Source: Membranipora membranacea
Taxonomy: Eukaryota; Bryozoa; Gymnolaemata; Cheilostomatida; Membraniporidae
Assembly: GCA_914767715.1 (NCBI GenBank)
Contig: OU612073.1
Location: 3,410,001 to 3,474,000, forward strand
Direction: 5' to 3'
DNA length: 64,000 nt
Shown here: positions 1-27,200 of the stretch, in pieces
Position numbering within the stretch: position 1 is the first letter of the stretch
Layout: every line of letters begins with the position of its first letter
Program-made: the position numbers and the translations under genes
The notes under the pieces: generated by a model
The model's database searches: none
Told to the model about the DNA's origin: nothing
What the model saw: the letters and a program-made list of their open reading frames with translations, nothing else

Positions 1-311
1 AGTTGTTCATGGTTTTTCCCAAATTGTTATCATCCTAATCCAAAGCTGAGGGTCCAAATAATATGTGTTACAATTAGCTGATTCCTGGTGGGTGATGGAC
101 TTGACATATTTGACCTATTTGCAAATCCAACTGTCCCTAAAATCTTCATAACATGATCAATTCAGATGCTTCATAAAGTGGAGTTGTCCACTCTCTGAGC
201 TTTGTGTTCAGAGAGTGGACAACTCCAATTTACATAGCATCAAATTATATTCTGAATGAATTAATCAAATGAAAATAAATTATTGCTGAGACTCGGTAAT
301 TTTGTTTGAAG
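1..311. other. Intron end of the NSUN4-like gene, with a hairpin
   Basis: Non-coding sequence leading to the first visible NSUN4-like exon. The one notable structure is a perfect 19-bp inverted repeat with a 9-base loop at 180-226. Earlier exons of the host gene must lie left of the window. Confidence 0.6.
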
Positions 312-14062
<13,751 letters not shown>

Positions 14063-15271
14063 GTTTCCGACCGCTGCAATCTCCAGTCCATTTCCAGTGG
14101 CAGCTACATCTTTATCATTTTTCTTACTGTACATCCGGTTACTTTTTTATTATTGGACTTCCCTTTTTTCTACTCACTAGTTTAAGAACACTTGGCCTCA
14201 TTATGCCAACTGTCTCTGATGCAATTTATGCCTATCATTGAGCGGTCCCTATTTGTATAAGAACAAATAATGACTTTTTTCAGCTTCTCTCTTCTGTTCT
14301 ATAGACTGATTTCCTGAGTATTACCATTGCTATGTCTGACATCTGGGGTCAGTTTTTTTTTGGAGGATGGTTTGAAAGCTAAAATCAGAACATGGAATAC
14401 CTATCCAGGCTTCAATTGTTACCCTTCAGATGCAGGGCTGTGCTACAATGATAAACAAATTTCCGACCGTTCTTTCGATGAAGTTGTACACATGTATTCC
14501 GCTCTCGTACAGGAAACTTGCATGGTCAAGGTTTTCTGAACACTGCTCCAGTCCCATATCGTATGAATATTGCTTTTTCAGAAATTCTTTGCTTGGAATT
14601 GTATCATTAAATAATATTTGAAATAAACATCAAACTTATTTCAATGCTTATCTAAATGACACACATGCACTATGATATTTCTGACTAATAGTATAACACG
14701 TGGTACAGGTGTGTATTCTCACCGTTGTATACACGGAGTACTCACTCCGGCTTATTTTCTTATCTCTCGGTTAGACTACGTTTACATTACCCTCAATTTC
14801 CGCTCTCGTCTTGTCTTCTTTTCACCTCAGAAAATAACACTCTATTTGTACCTTACTGTTACTTTTCTTGGAAGAATTTACTGACACAGTTGTCGATGGT
14901 AAGTAACATAGTTTTGTTATTTTGATCAAGGAGTTTGATTAACCTTTTTCTACTGTCCATATTTATTGCTTTTGCTTGTTTCCATGCTCTCATTACCCTT
15001 TACGGCAGTTTGGGACTGGAGAAAAATAAACATTGTTGTAATATATTATCACAGAGTAAGGATTTATCCTTACTCTGTGATATTATCCTATTTACATGAT
15101 CAATTAATCAGCAGCATCATACTGTTATGTGAAGATCAAAGACGGCTGAACTGGCGTGATAGTATCGTTAGGAAACTGAAATACAAGGAGCTCGACAAAC
15201 CAGAAAGCCGTAATGTGGCCATCTATTTGCAGTATTGTTGTGACATATCTCCTGTATATTCGTTGTAGGTT
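14063..15271. other. 3' UTR of NSUN4-like gene and spacer
   Basis: Holds the probable NSUN4-like 3' UTR (AATAAA at 14622-14627) and the promoter or 5' leader of the JmjC-like gene. A consensus-like acceptor (TTGTAG) lies three bases before the ATG at 15272, so a 5' leader intron is possible. A near-perfect 34-bp palindrome (16-bp arms, 2-base loop) is at 15048-15081. Confidence 0.5.
15048..15081. repeat. Perfect palindrome, 16-bp arms
   Basis: Arms ATCACAGAGTAAGGAT and ATCCTTACTCTGTGAT separated by TT. It lies about 190 bp upstream of the JmjC-like start codon. It may be the tip of a small foldback element. Confidence 0.8.
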
Positions 15272-18200
15272 ATGAAGTACCTTGGTGCTTTCACTGTAGC
15301 GCTGACACTGTCATGTGTGACTGCTGCCGCTGAGAACGCTGATGACAGCACATTGAACCCTCAGGATGTCGCACAAAAAATGGCTGACCAGCTGAATGGT
15401 AAAGTGTGATATTGAAAGGGAATGTTCCATTGCAATTAGTAGCTTGAGCGTCCAATCTGATTTTTATTGAGGTGGCTGTGGGCACCTCAGTCTCCACTGA
15501 GTCAAAGTTACTTTTGCACTCAAGCTTTGATCAATCTAGCTTATCAGTTTTGGTAAGGTTTTGAATGATTTCCTGTCATACATCAAGCCAATTTATAATC
15601 GATTATGAAATTTGGAAAACTAAACTCGATTTTCGTGCAGCTTAGCACCCACAAAAGATTCCCACTGCTGACGCCATTATTTTGTTTCTCACATATGTGT
15701 AAACGTACAAAGTTGACAGAATCATGCAAATATCATGTGCTGTACTTTTCACATCAATCCTAATTATATTTTTACATTTAATGATTGTTTTTTCAGCTGC
15801 TATTAAGAACTCTGCTAAGGATTTGCGTCTTGATCCCAAAGTCCAGGCAGCTATCGACGCATATGACCTAGATATCGACATACTCGACGGTGAGGAAATC
15901 TATGACAAATCAGGGACAGCAAAGACTGACCAGTCACCAGGTAGGTTGGGCTTATTACCAATCCACAGTCTCTTGCAGAGCCTAATTTTGCACATGTGCA
16001 TCCAATCTAAGCTCTTTGCTCCGTAGCTGTTGGATCAATCCAAATATGCTGAGGTTCCTCAACTGAAACCCTGACCAACTGCAATTTGCAGAAGTAAGCT
16101 TCTAAAGACACAGGTCATTTGGTCCATTTTCTGGCACTGATACTGCTGTGCAGAGAGTCTTGTGTCTGGGAGTTGACCCGCAAACAGTGTGTCCTAGCCT
16201 GGACAACGTCCTAATCCTTAAAGACACGGTGACTAGAATCCCACCTGTTTAGTAATAAGGGATTTGATAAATGTGAATAAAAGATTACTTTAGATTAGCT
16301 TTTGAAACTTAGATTTTTTGCACCAAATGGCCAATCATCAGGACAGAGTAACTTATAAATTTGTGAATGAATTATGATCACCAGCTGTTCTTAGAACGTA
16401 AAAAATGGGTTTTGTTTACTAGCTTTGATTCATTGAGATTTCTTCATCAATGAAATACTCTCTCCCAGTCCATGGTGCTAACCAATTATACCAGATTATA
16501 TAGATCCAGGGCACTTAAGTGCCCCAGAGTTCAGACTTAATTATGTGCCAGTTGTGCTAAAATTACAAAAACAAGATAAACCACATGTACTCTTCTCGTC
16601 ACGGCAATAGGTAATTATCATTAGAACATCTCATACAGCTATACAACGCCTATTTTAAAATCAGAAACCTGCTGTGCAGAGAGATTAAATTATTGTGTAA
16701 ATTAAGTATGGTAAATGAATGGGTTGAGAACGGTAAGGCGGTGTTTCCATGGTTTCCGTGGTTTCAGCGGTTTGCTGTATAACTGTTCTATTACGCAGAA
16801 TTAGTCATTGTTATGGAGCGATATGGCTCGGTGAGCCTGTAAGTTCCCTTAGGTGATTTTATCGCAATCAATCATCAGACAACAACAACTGGTGCGTTGA
16901 GAATAAATTACAGGATTTCAGTAATAGAGTAATAGCAGCTGTACACTGCAAGCAACACTTGTGATTCAACCTGCTCACTAAGTTATTCACCAGCAAGCCA
17001 TTGTCGTTAGATATCAGCTGCGTTGGTATTCAGGGAATAGGAATCAAAATGGTGTAGACACAAACAAATTAGTCTCAAAATGGATATCAAGATCAATCTT
17101 ATCCTCTTGTCAACATGGCTGCTTATTGCTATCGGGCAGAAATATTATCCGAAAAAAGCACCAATATCTGTGATCGACTACTCCGACCCGACAAGGGCTA
17201 ACGGAGAGCTGTCCATGTTCCGATCAGTACTCATCGATGAGACTGGTCAGTATGCATATGTCGGTGCTAAGTCGTCAGTGTATAAAATTAGACTAGCTAC
17301 ATATGTGGATGCGGATAATTCAAAGAAGGCTCTACCCTCTATCAAGAACTCCAAACCCAACTTCAATGACAAGTAAGTTGTATCTCTAGCTATGATTTCT
17401 CTTGTAGCTATAATTTGTGGATTGGAAATTTATTTGTGAGCATGAAATGATATGAAATGAGTTCAATTCCAGCCAGCAACACATGCTGCTCTTGACATTG
17501 GCATTGGTTAACCAATAGAGAACAACGTCTGTTGGTTAATACAAATCCAATGCCAATAAAAAGAAATGCCACAGGAATATAGACCACAAAACTTCAGGGG
17601 AATGGATAACACACCCTTTATTTTTGAAAAGGTTAATTGGCAATATAACTGATGAAAAGTTATTTAACTTGTATTTTTGTAGAACAACTAATCGAGCATG
17701 GTGGACTAGCGTCGGTCACGATGATGATGAATTCAAGGAGCTACCTGCGATTGTTGACTTCAAAGATCGTTTGCCATTCAATATCAACTACAAAGAAATT
17801 AATCTCAAAGAGAAGCTCACAGACTACCTGAAAGATAGCAGCTTCGGCGCAGTCTCTGACTTGGATGGCAATGCAGTTTTGGACACCATTGATCAATACG
17901 CCACAATCTACCAAGCCTCTGACTTGACTTTTTATGAACATTGCAAGAGGCAGGCTGAAATTCTCAGCCTCTACTATGGAAATGACCTTCAAATGAGTGT
18001 CGATGACCTTCAGTCACTTTGTGACACCCATATACGGGGATTGGCGCTGATGCCTAGCGGAAAACTTTTTACCATCAAGACGGGAATATTCGGAACGATG
18101 CCTGTGTCAGCCACTGGAACAAACAAATTCATCCACTGGCTCAACTACGAACTGGACATGCATTCCTATTTGGAGTGTATGTTTGATCGAAGTAAGACTG

Positions 18201-21200
18201 CGTGCCGTCAAGAATTGATTCAACTGCCTACTCGGTCACCTTACAATTCTAGTTTATATGACGGAAATGTTCGTGATGAGTCACCTGTGGCGGACTCAGC
18301 AGGTAACCTACCATTACTAACACGCTCTAACTCCTACATACTTCCTTCACCTGAAAACTTCATCTCCAAGACAAGGAATTGCGACAACAGGCCAGCCCCT
18401 AATAGATTAACATTGAACACAGCTTCACTTACAGTACTCAATGATGGTGTGCTGGTAGGTGATAGCGCAAAAGAAAGTTGTACTGCTGGATCGCTTGCCC
18501 AACTTTTCCTTGGCGGCCACCATCCAGATCAGAAAACCTTTAGTCATTTCTCTTCTTCTGTGAACGGGCAGCAAGCTATCTTCATACTTACAGAGATTGG
18601 GCAGGAAAAACAACAAGACCTGATGCTCGAGTACTTGAAGCTACCAGAGGTGTTCCCTCTCACCAGCAGTGCCAGTTTGGCAATGGTCAGGCTGCTGATT
18701 GACCCTGCCACCAATGATGTTGACCCCACAACTATTGTTGTATCAAACCCATTTAAATACACATGGGTGACCTCCCCACTGAACAGATTTGGACATATGG
18801 ATAAAACTGGTAGCCAGGAGCAGGTTTCCTACATTCCAAAACCTGTGGGAATACACGAGCATGGTGATTACATATATTTCTTCTTTAGGGAAATGGATTG
18901 GGAGAACACGCCTGTCCCTAGTCACTCAATTAGACGGTATCATCATAAACTGAACTCATATTCCCAATCATTATATTTTCCATGGGAGAAGGACTTCACA
19001 AACCATAGCTACATGAAGCTGGAAGAAACACCAGGGAATACATATGAGGAGCTGTATGCTCCTGACTACACAGGGTGGCAGCATGTCAACAATAATCTCA
19101 AAGTGACTGGTCGTGTGGCTCGAGTCGCCAAAGCTGATGCTGGATTACCAATGGGTCTACAGGATGCAAATTTGTTTGATTTGGATCATAGGCTCTCACT
19201 GTCAGCATTCCAAACGTTCGTTAAGACTAGACTAACCTGCCGTGTACCGGTAGCGGGTATGTACCATTTACATTATGCTATGTGTTTCGACTGAAATTAA
19301 AACAATGACCTGGTCTTGGTTGACGTGTAGATTTTAGACCTACATACTCTCAAATTGGCTTTCTTGCAATTGCCATCATGTCGCACTGGACAAAACAAAA
19401 GTTACTGTGGAGGAGTGTAATTTAAGTGCCGCTTGACAATTGGTAACCTGCTAAGCCCATGCTGAGTCTTTGTTGTCATGGTAATTCAGTATTCATTTTA
19501 CCGATGATTCATCACACTAATGTGTCATTTCTATTCACAGTCTAACCCTATTACCAGATATGTCTTAATCCTACAGTCTGCCAAATTGATTTTTAGGAGT
19601 ACCATTTGTGTGGAGGTTGAGAAGAGATATGACACAGATGAGTGATGAGGGTGGTCAGTGTTTGAAGGAGGTTAGAAAGCGCGAGAACTTGTACAGCAAA
19701 GATTTCCATTTTCGTTCAGCTGGCAGGTCCGAGTACACCACTGTTCAGCGTAAAGTCGACGATGGCCCATTTACTTCATACCCAGAAATCAAATATCTGT
19801 TGATCTCCCACTGCAAAGGTTATCGATGGCAATACGTACCTAAACCAAAAACCAGCTCTGCTTTGTACATTGAATACCCTGAGCTAAGAGATTTTCAAAT
19901 AGTTGGCGACAAGTTTTATGGAGTTTTCACCTCGGCTCTAGCCAATGAGCAAGCACATACATCTAAGTCACGACCAGATGACTCATTCAATCAACATATA
20001 GGATCTGCTTTATGTACATTTGGCATGACAGACATTGTTGATGCATTCGATGGACCTTTCAAGAAGAAAGATAAGGTTACCGGTAGTTATCAACCATTTG
20101 GCAGTAGCAACATGGGCAGCATCACACCAAGTCCATATTCTACTGAAGATGATGCCATCGCTACTCAACGGGCAAGAGATATAAAAAATATGACAATAGA
20201 TTTCCTGGACCCTACTATACCTTACGAAGAAGAGCTGAGTCACATCGACCTAAGACGGCATTCATCTCGGCTCAATTTCTTTGAAGAGGATGTATACGGT
20301 ACTAGAACTATGTGGAACGATGTGAAAACTGATCCAATCCTTTCTGAAAGTGGGGTAATGTTTGAGCAGATCGTAGCTCAACAAGTTGGTGGGACAAATT
20401 TGCTGTATGTGTCAACAAGTGAAGGATATATCTATAAGATATTAAGCTCTGAAAACCCAAGTTATAAATGCAGAATGACTAATCCAACAGACTATCTCAA
20501 ATGGCTGAATACTACCAAATCAATGTCAAGTATATGGGACAATGAATTCTACGTCTACTACAATCGTAGTATTGATCAAGTTACTTTTGCTGCCAGCTTT
20601 GAATCTGACCTCACCAGAGAGAAAGGAGTGAAATTCCCTGATGACACACTGATGACGAGCGATTGGGACTGTGATAGGCCGATCAAAACTAACATTCTCG
20701 CTATCTTCAAACCTTTTGATGGTCCTACAAAGATCTGGGATATGAAGATATCAACTACAAACAGCAGATCAATGCTTGTACTTGCTACTGATGGTATGGT
20801 AAAGCAAATCCCAACTCTCCAATGTGGGATGTACACCCACTGCAAAGCATGTTCTGCTGACCCCCAATGCTTGTGGGAGACTAAACAGGGCGCCGACAAT
20901 GCAACTGTAACAAGTTGTGTAACACTAGGCCAACAGACAAAACCCGATAATCCATGTGCTTGTAAATCTACAGAAATCATTAAGGATCTAAATGAGAATC
21001 TTATACTTGCTGGACTCGGCCAAACAGCAAACCTGGACAAATTTCAGTGGTACCATAACTATACAGCTATAAAGTACAGTCCTCATAAAATGATGTATTC
21101 ACATGACACTTCTCTTATTATATTCAATCTGGTCAGTACATACAGCGGGTTGTATCAGCTAAAAGACGTAAGAACTGACGAATGTATCGTATCATATAAA

Positions 21201-24200
21201 GTGATTCTGACATCATGCGCTGATGTTGAGTGCCGATATGAGAGTGAATATAGGCATTGGTGTAACGAGTATCAAACGTTTAAAAGTGAATATGAAATTT
21301 GGGAAAAGGACTACGCAAATGCAGATCACTGCAAAAACTTGCTGTAGAGATCATTTATTTCATATTAGTGTTTTTGCCAACCTGTTATTTATCTCTTGAT
21401 GCCAAAATGTTGTGCCTGTGCTGTTTTAAATCAGAACAATATAAAAATGTATAATTCTAACTGTATATCTACCATGTATCACAACAAGAAGTGCTCCATT
21501 CATTCTAGATATGAAATATAATTGCGATAAATGTGAAACATATTGATACATGAGACATAGCTACATGAACAATGCGAGGTAGATTTTCCTCTATAGTCTA
21601 TACCATTCCTCATGATAATGATAGGGTGATTTATTCTCAATGCCAGAGTGGTAATGTATAGATTTCTATTTAAAGTTTTAATCTCAAAATTTTACATCCC
21701 CATAGCCGAGGCATCCTATTATGGTCACTTGTTAGAGAGAACCGTGAGTGCTGGGCGTTTTTCTGAGTTCAGATATTGATTGCAGTACGCAAAATTATGA
21801 GTCAAACTTCATGACAAATAATGATTCGTACCATATCACTAGGAAATTCTCATATAAATTCGCGACAAATTTTTTTCTAACCTGCCTATTCTTTGATTAA
21901 TATTCTGATGGGAAAAGCTAGAAGAGGTATCACAATAGCAATTTTGTTTCCCAACCATTTCCAATTTACATGAAGTTTAAAGTTTTTACATGCTATGATA
22001 AAGACTATATACACGCGACCAAGAAGGTCTCAGAAAAACTTTTGCATACTGATTACATAATCACTCATCAAGTGTCAAAAGGTAACATCAGTCTTGTTGT
22101 TGGGTCTCCTTTCATTATTATTGTTGTGATGCTTACAAGATTGATTTTGTGCATGGCCCACATATTAAAATGTGTAGTTTTCACCAAAATTCAGATTATA
22201 TTGGAAAATTCTTCCGCTTCTTGGTTTGACAATGCATACTCTGGTCCAACTGTGCCAGGAAAGTCTCATTTTCATTATTCTGTCACCAATACATAGATTG
22301 ACTGTTTACTGGCTGTCTCCCGGCTGGCAACATTGAAACCTGCCAATAATTTTCCTTTCTGTTATTTCCTTATTCTTTACTCCCCACAACACATTTTTCT
22401 ATATTAACTGACAGATACACCAGGAGAAGAATGGGCGGGGCACCTGCAGCCGTTCGGTTATATGCCTGGAAAGAATGAAGAAGTGGAAGAGATAGAAGGA
22501 ACAATCAAACCTTCTACATTCATTAACAGATACGCCATCAAGTCCAGACCTGTCGTACTAACAGGTTAGTCTTATTTTATCTGTGAGTCTCCACCTCAAA
22601 AAGTGCTATGGTGCCTTGAAGTCATCTTTTGCTCATCATTCATCCAGACTTTAGCAGTTTAGCAGCAAAATATTCAGGGAATTGAATTACGGGTACTGGC
22701 CAATATTTTATGTGGTATTTTTCTGTAGTATATTATTTATGGTTGTAAATGTCGGAAAAGTTTAAACTCTTCCAAGTCAGTTATAAGTTCTAAATAAACA
22801 AGATCAATGATCAGTGAATGGATCTCTAGAAAAAAGCAAGGTTTTAAACCCAAAAAAATTGACTCTCATTGTTGCGTCTTACAGTTTATTAGTTTCCAAA
22901 CTAGACTGCACATGTACTTCCACATACAAAGAGCTTGACTCAATATTTTAGGTAGTTTTCTAGCCTCGCCTGGTATAAAAACGTGGGATGACACATATCT
23001 CGGGAATGCACCGACGGCAGCCATGACAAATATCACAGTGTACGATAGCAGCCAGGCAGACCTCATGCAAACTTCCATCAGTATGAGAGAATTCATCAAA
23101 TCATCCAACACTGATCTCTTCTTATTTGATCAAGTACCTTCTTTCCTCATGTAAGTTTGCACTAAATGTAGTAGAGATCATTGTGCCAAAAATTCTTATC
23201 AAAGTCACCGGCCTGGTTTAGGTACTTAAGTAGCAATATGTCACCCATATGTTGTGGAATGTCACCCACAGCAACTCAAACAGTATCTTTTGAGCGATCA
23301 CAACCCACTAACACCCTTGGTTTGTGTTTGAATTTAAAATGATAATTGTAATTTAAAACAACAGGGTGCTGTTGAAATATTAGGTTTCAAAGAAATAACA
23401 ATCTAGTAAGCCAAGTTGCTCCTAATTGTTGAGACCAAAAATGCATTTTCTCCAGAATTCATTTCCTCTTTTTCAGGAAGGACCTTGTATTTCCCAGGGT
23501 ATTTAAGTGTGATGCCTTCCTTAAAAATCTCAACAAACATGTAAGTAATATAAGCTTCTATAATTAACCAACACGTGACACAACGTCTAAATGTATGTCA
23601 AGCTTGGCCCACACTGATCACGTGATATACTTGCTGTTTGCGAAGAAACAGAAGATTGGGCTGCCCCTAAAGAGGGACGCAAGGTGCCCTAAATCCTCAT
23701 ACTGAGAATGTGATACATCCTAGAAAACTAGAATGCATCCTAAAGGTGAGGCCATGGTGGACCTCCTACTTCAAAACTGAACTGGCACTAATCGGCCATT
23801 GGCAGTGACACTTTGATCTTAGCCAATAGGCCAAGAAGCGATGACGTGATATACTATTGCATGTAATGTATATCTCTGATCGATAGAGAGTGAATTAATT
23901 CATTTAGTAAGAGCACCATCACAAGGAACTTGGTGTGACAGCCTGTGTTCAATTTTATTAATTAGGGGTGGGTACATGTTAGGTACTGTTACTAAATTGA
24001 CTCTAACGATCAGAGATACACATGTTAATAGTGAAGTCAGTGTGTAATTTCAGGTTCCTCCCTCACCGCCGTTGACAGTTTGAGGGGGAGCAACTCCAAA
24101 TTCAGTCAGATCAGACTGTAACATCCCTGCACGCTACAGCAGGGAGGCTGTCCCACACTCCCTGGTTACAATACTGTGCAGAAGTTTATAATGATAAGAA

Positions 24201-27200
24201 TTTAAAATTAAGCAAATTTACCTCTAGTGAAGTATAGATACAAATAATGATGTTCGCCCATAGAATTTATGTGTTCGCCAAAACTAACAATATATGTTTG
24301 TAGATACTGTCATATTACAAGCGAGTCATAATAACCGAGCCTGTACGAGCAGCACACGATCGTCTTATCTGTCCTGTACGCGGTAAATCATCGTATGTAC
24401 TCGTGAAGGCCAACCAGTGGGATACTCTATCTAGTAATGACTCAACTATCGACTACTCGACAGTCGATCTAGAGACACACCCGTGGCTGAGTAAACTGAA
24501 TTATCGCTCTGTCAGTGACTTGACTCCTGGAAGCTGTGTTTATGTACCCGCCTCCTGGTTAGTTGATTTAACTCTAGAGTGTTTCTAGCCTATGTGTTGA
24601 CTGTGATTGACTGTTTGGTGGGAGTCCATACGTTGGTTAGACAATCCCACAGCTCAACTTTTACCCGGAAACTTTTGCTGAGCTCTCAGTCTTCAAATTT
24701 TATGCAATTAGTGATGCTCCGATCTGATAACAACATGACACTCAAAGAAACTGATTTAGAGCATGAACACATAAACTAGGTCCATCCCAAAATTTTTATC
24801 ATGTAACTCATTTAAGGCCAGTTATTGCATTATGGGACGCTGTTTTACATCCCAATATGCTGACCTTCACATTAATGAGTAGGGGTTATATTGGCAATCT
24901 GGTTACAGGGACCTAGTGCAACATATAAGTACCTGTAAGAATTACATATCAACCGTACAAAATTGACTCCCATTTTGTACAGGACTGGTTAGTTTGGGGT
25001 GACTTATTGTTTATTAGCACCAATTTTTGCTAGCAAAGGTAGGTAGATGTTTAAATAAGTATATATTAGCTAGCGAAAGATTTTACAATGCCACGCAATA
25101 TTTGACAAGGTGTACTTTCCTCCTGCAAGCACTCAATCAACTTTTTATATAGGTATGTACAGTCCACATATCCTGATACCCCGAGTGCTACTGTAGTCTT
25201 CAGCTGGAGACAACAGGCTGAGAAAGTAAACAAGGCTGCCTGCGGAGAACAGGATCTCAAAACTGAACATCATCTCGGTGTTTACTCAGGGCGATTTACT
25301 CTGGCTAAAGAACAGAGAGACGCCACTAAAGATGCTCTTATGTAAGTGGGCTCTCTAGATTCTGGGTACCAACGCAGTGTACTCCACTTAAATCAAACCT
25401 CCGGTATTGCCAAATTTTGTTCTAAGCAGAGTTTGAATTAAGTGGCATTAGAATCTATTGAGACTTGGCTTGATTGGTCCAATTTTCCTTGTCTGAATCA
25501 AGAGGAGTTCTGACATATAAAATCTAAATTAAGAGGAGTACACTGTATGTCATTGTCATTTTATCACCACGCAGGGATATTACTCACATTATGTGATTTA
25601 GACAAATTTTTATCGTATATGGCATGATCTGTCAATGAATCAGTATTATATCATTTTATCACCACACAGGTGAATAAAGATTCCGATGGCAGGTCTCGCG
25701 GCTATATTAGATCCCATTTGATTATGCAATTTGAATATATCGTCAGCTTAAAGATGCAGTTTTTTTTACTTCAATTGATGCTTAATGGCATAGGTGGCTC
25801 TATAAATTATATTCGTCAATTAATAGTCAATATCACATCAAAGTGGAGGGGGTTCGAAGGAGCCGGTAATATGACCTAAATTGTAATGTTGATGTTTCAG
25901 TAATGTAATTATGTATGGGCGTGATTAGCCTGTCTAGGCTAGGACATGCTGCACTAAAATAATATATTTCCATATCCATTTACAGACACTATTTCACATT
26001 TTATCTTGGCGAGCAGCTATCCAGTACATTTACAGTCAAACAATTCTTCAGAAAACTAAAAAGGGTAATTATATAAGCTTCTTCTTGGCACATTGTCCAA
26101 GTAAGGTCAATGCATCACACTCCAAGTCAGACAATTCTTGGGCCCCTATCGACACTCTTGGGGCCAGATAAAATCTTACTGACTGACTTTTTTTAAACCT
26201 AAATAAACTCTGCAAAATGCTATATCAGCTTCAACTTCACCTAATAATACGCTCAACATTTTAAACCTACTACTACTATGGTGTTTTTAGTCACATCTAT
26301 TTTACAGTGACATGTCAAAAAAATAATAAATGTCACCGGTACTTTTGAGTTTGATTGGTGATAATTATAAGGCTGTGTGTTAAATTATTACTGGGATAAA
26401 AATTGTGTGCTGAGGAATTGTTCAAGCACACCAGGTAGTATCACCAGAGACTGTAGATAATATCTATAGTCTCTGGTATCACATCTACTGCCATTGTATG
26501 TTTATTTAATATGTGTGATGTAAAATGTTGGTTACTTTTTGCAGGACACAAAGTTGTTTGGAAGGTTGGTAAACTGGACAGATGAAATATCTGATATTTC
26601 TGCTGAGGTAGGTTTGCTGGCCATATTTTACAATGACTGAATATTATTGTTTTACCATATATAGAGATTCAAAGCTATGCTTTGACTGGGTCAAACTACA
26701 ATCTCAAATGATATTAATCATCTTATCAATTGAATGAAAGAAGTTTTCTCATAGTTTTAATCTTCAATGTGTGTTCTCTTTTTAGCTATTTGAGCTGTTA
26801 GACTTGAACGGAGATGGGAAATTTTCCGTGATCGATATTAATCAACTTCAGGAAGAGGTAAGGGTATTATTAGTAGTATTAGCAGTATAGCAGTATTAGT
26901 AGTAGTAGTAGTATTAGTCTCAAGACTTTGAATCGGGAAGCGACAGCGGCAACCTAAACTCACTTTAAAATCAACTGCATAGTATATTATATTATGTTAT
27001 ATTATATCATATTATATAATATTATTATTAGATTTGTCAGTAATTTCTTCCATCAAGATTTTCAATATAGGTTTGCTCTTTCCTTGCACACTGAGTATCG
27101 ACATGTCGATATTTTATTTTAGGGGAGAGAGTCGCTGGTGAGTCAAATTCAGGACAGACTTCATGACTTCGGTGGAGTGATGGACGAGCAGCAGAAGGAG

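Noticed and set aside
21970-22296. 108-residue open frame after the semaphorin-like gene
   Set aside because: AT-rich composition, no domain, no splice or homology support; probably chance within an intron.
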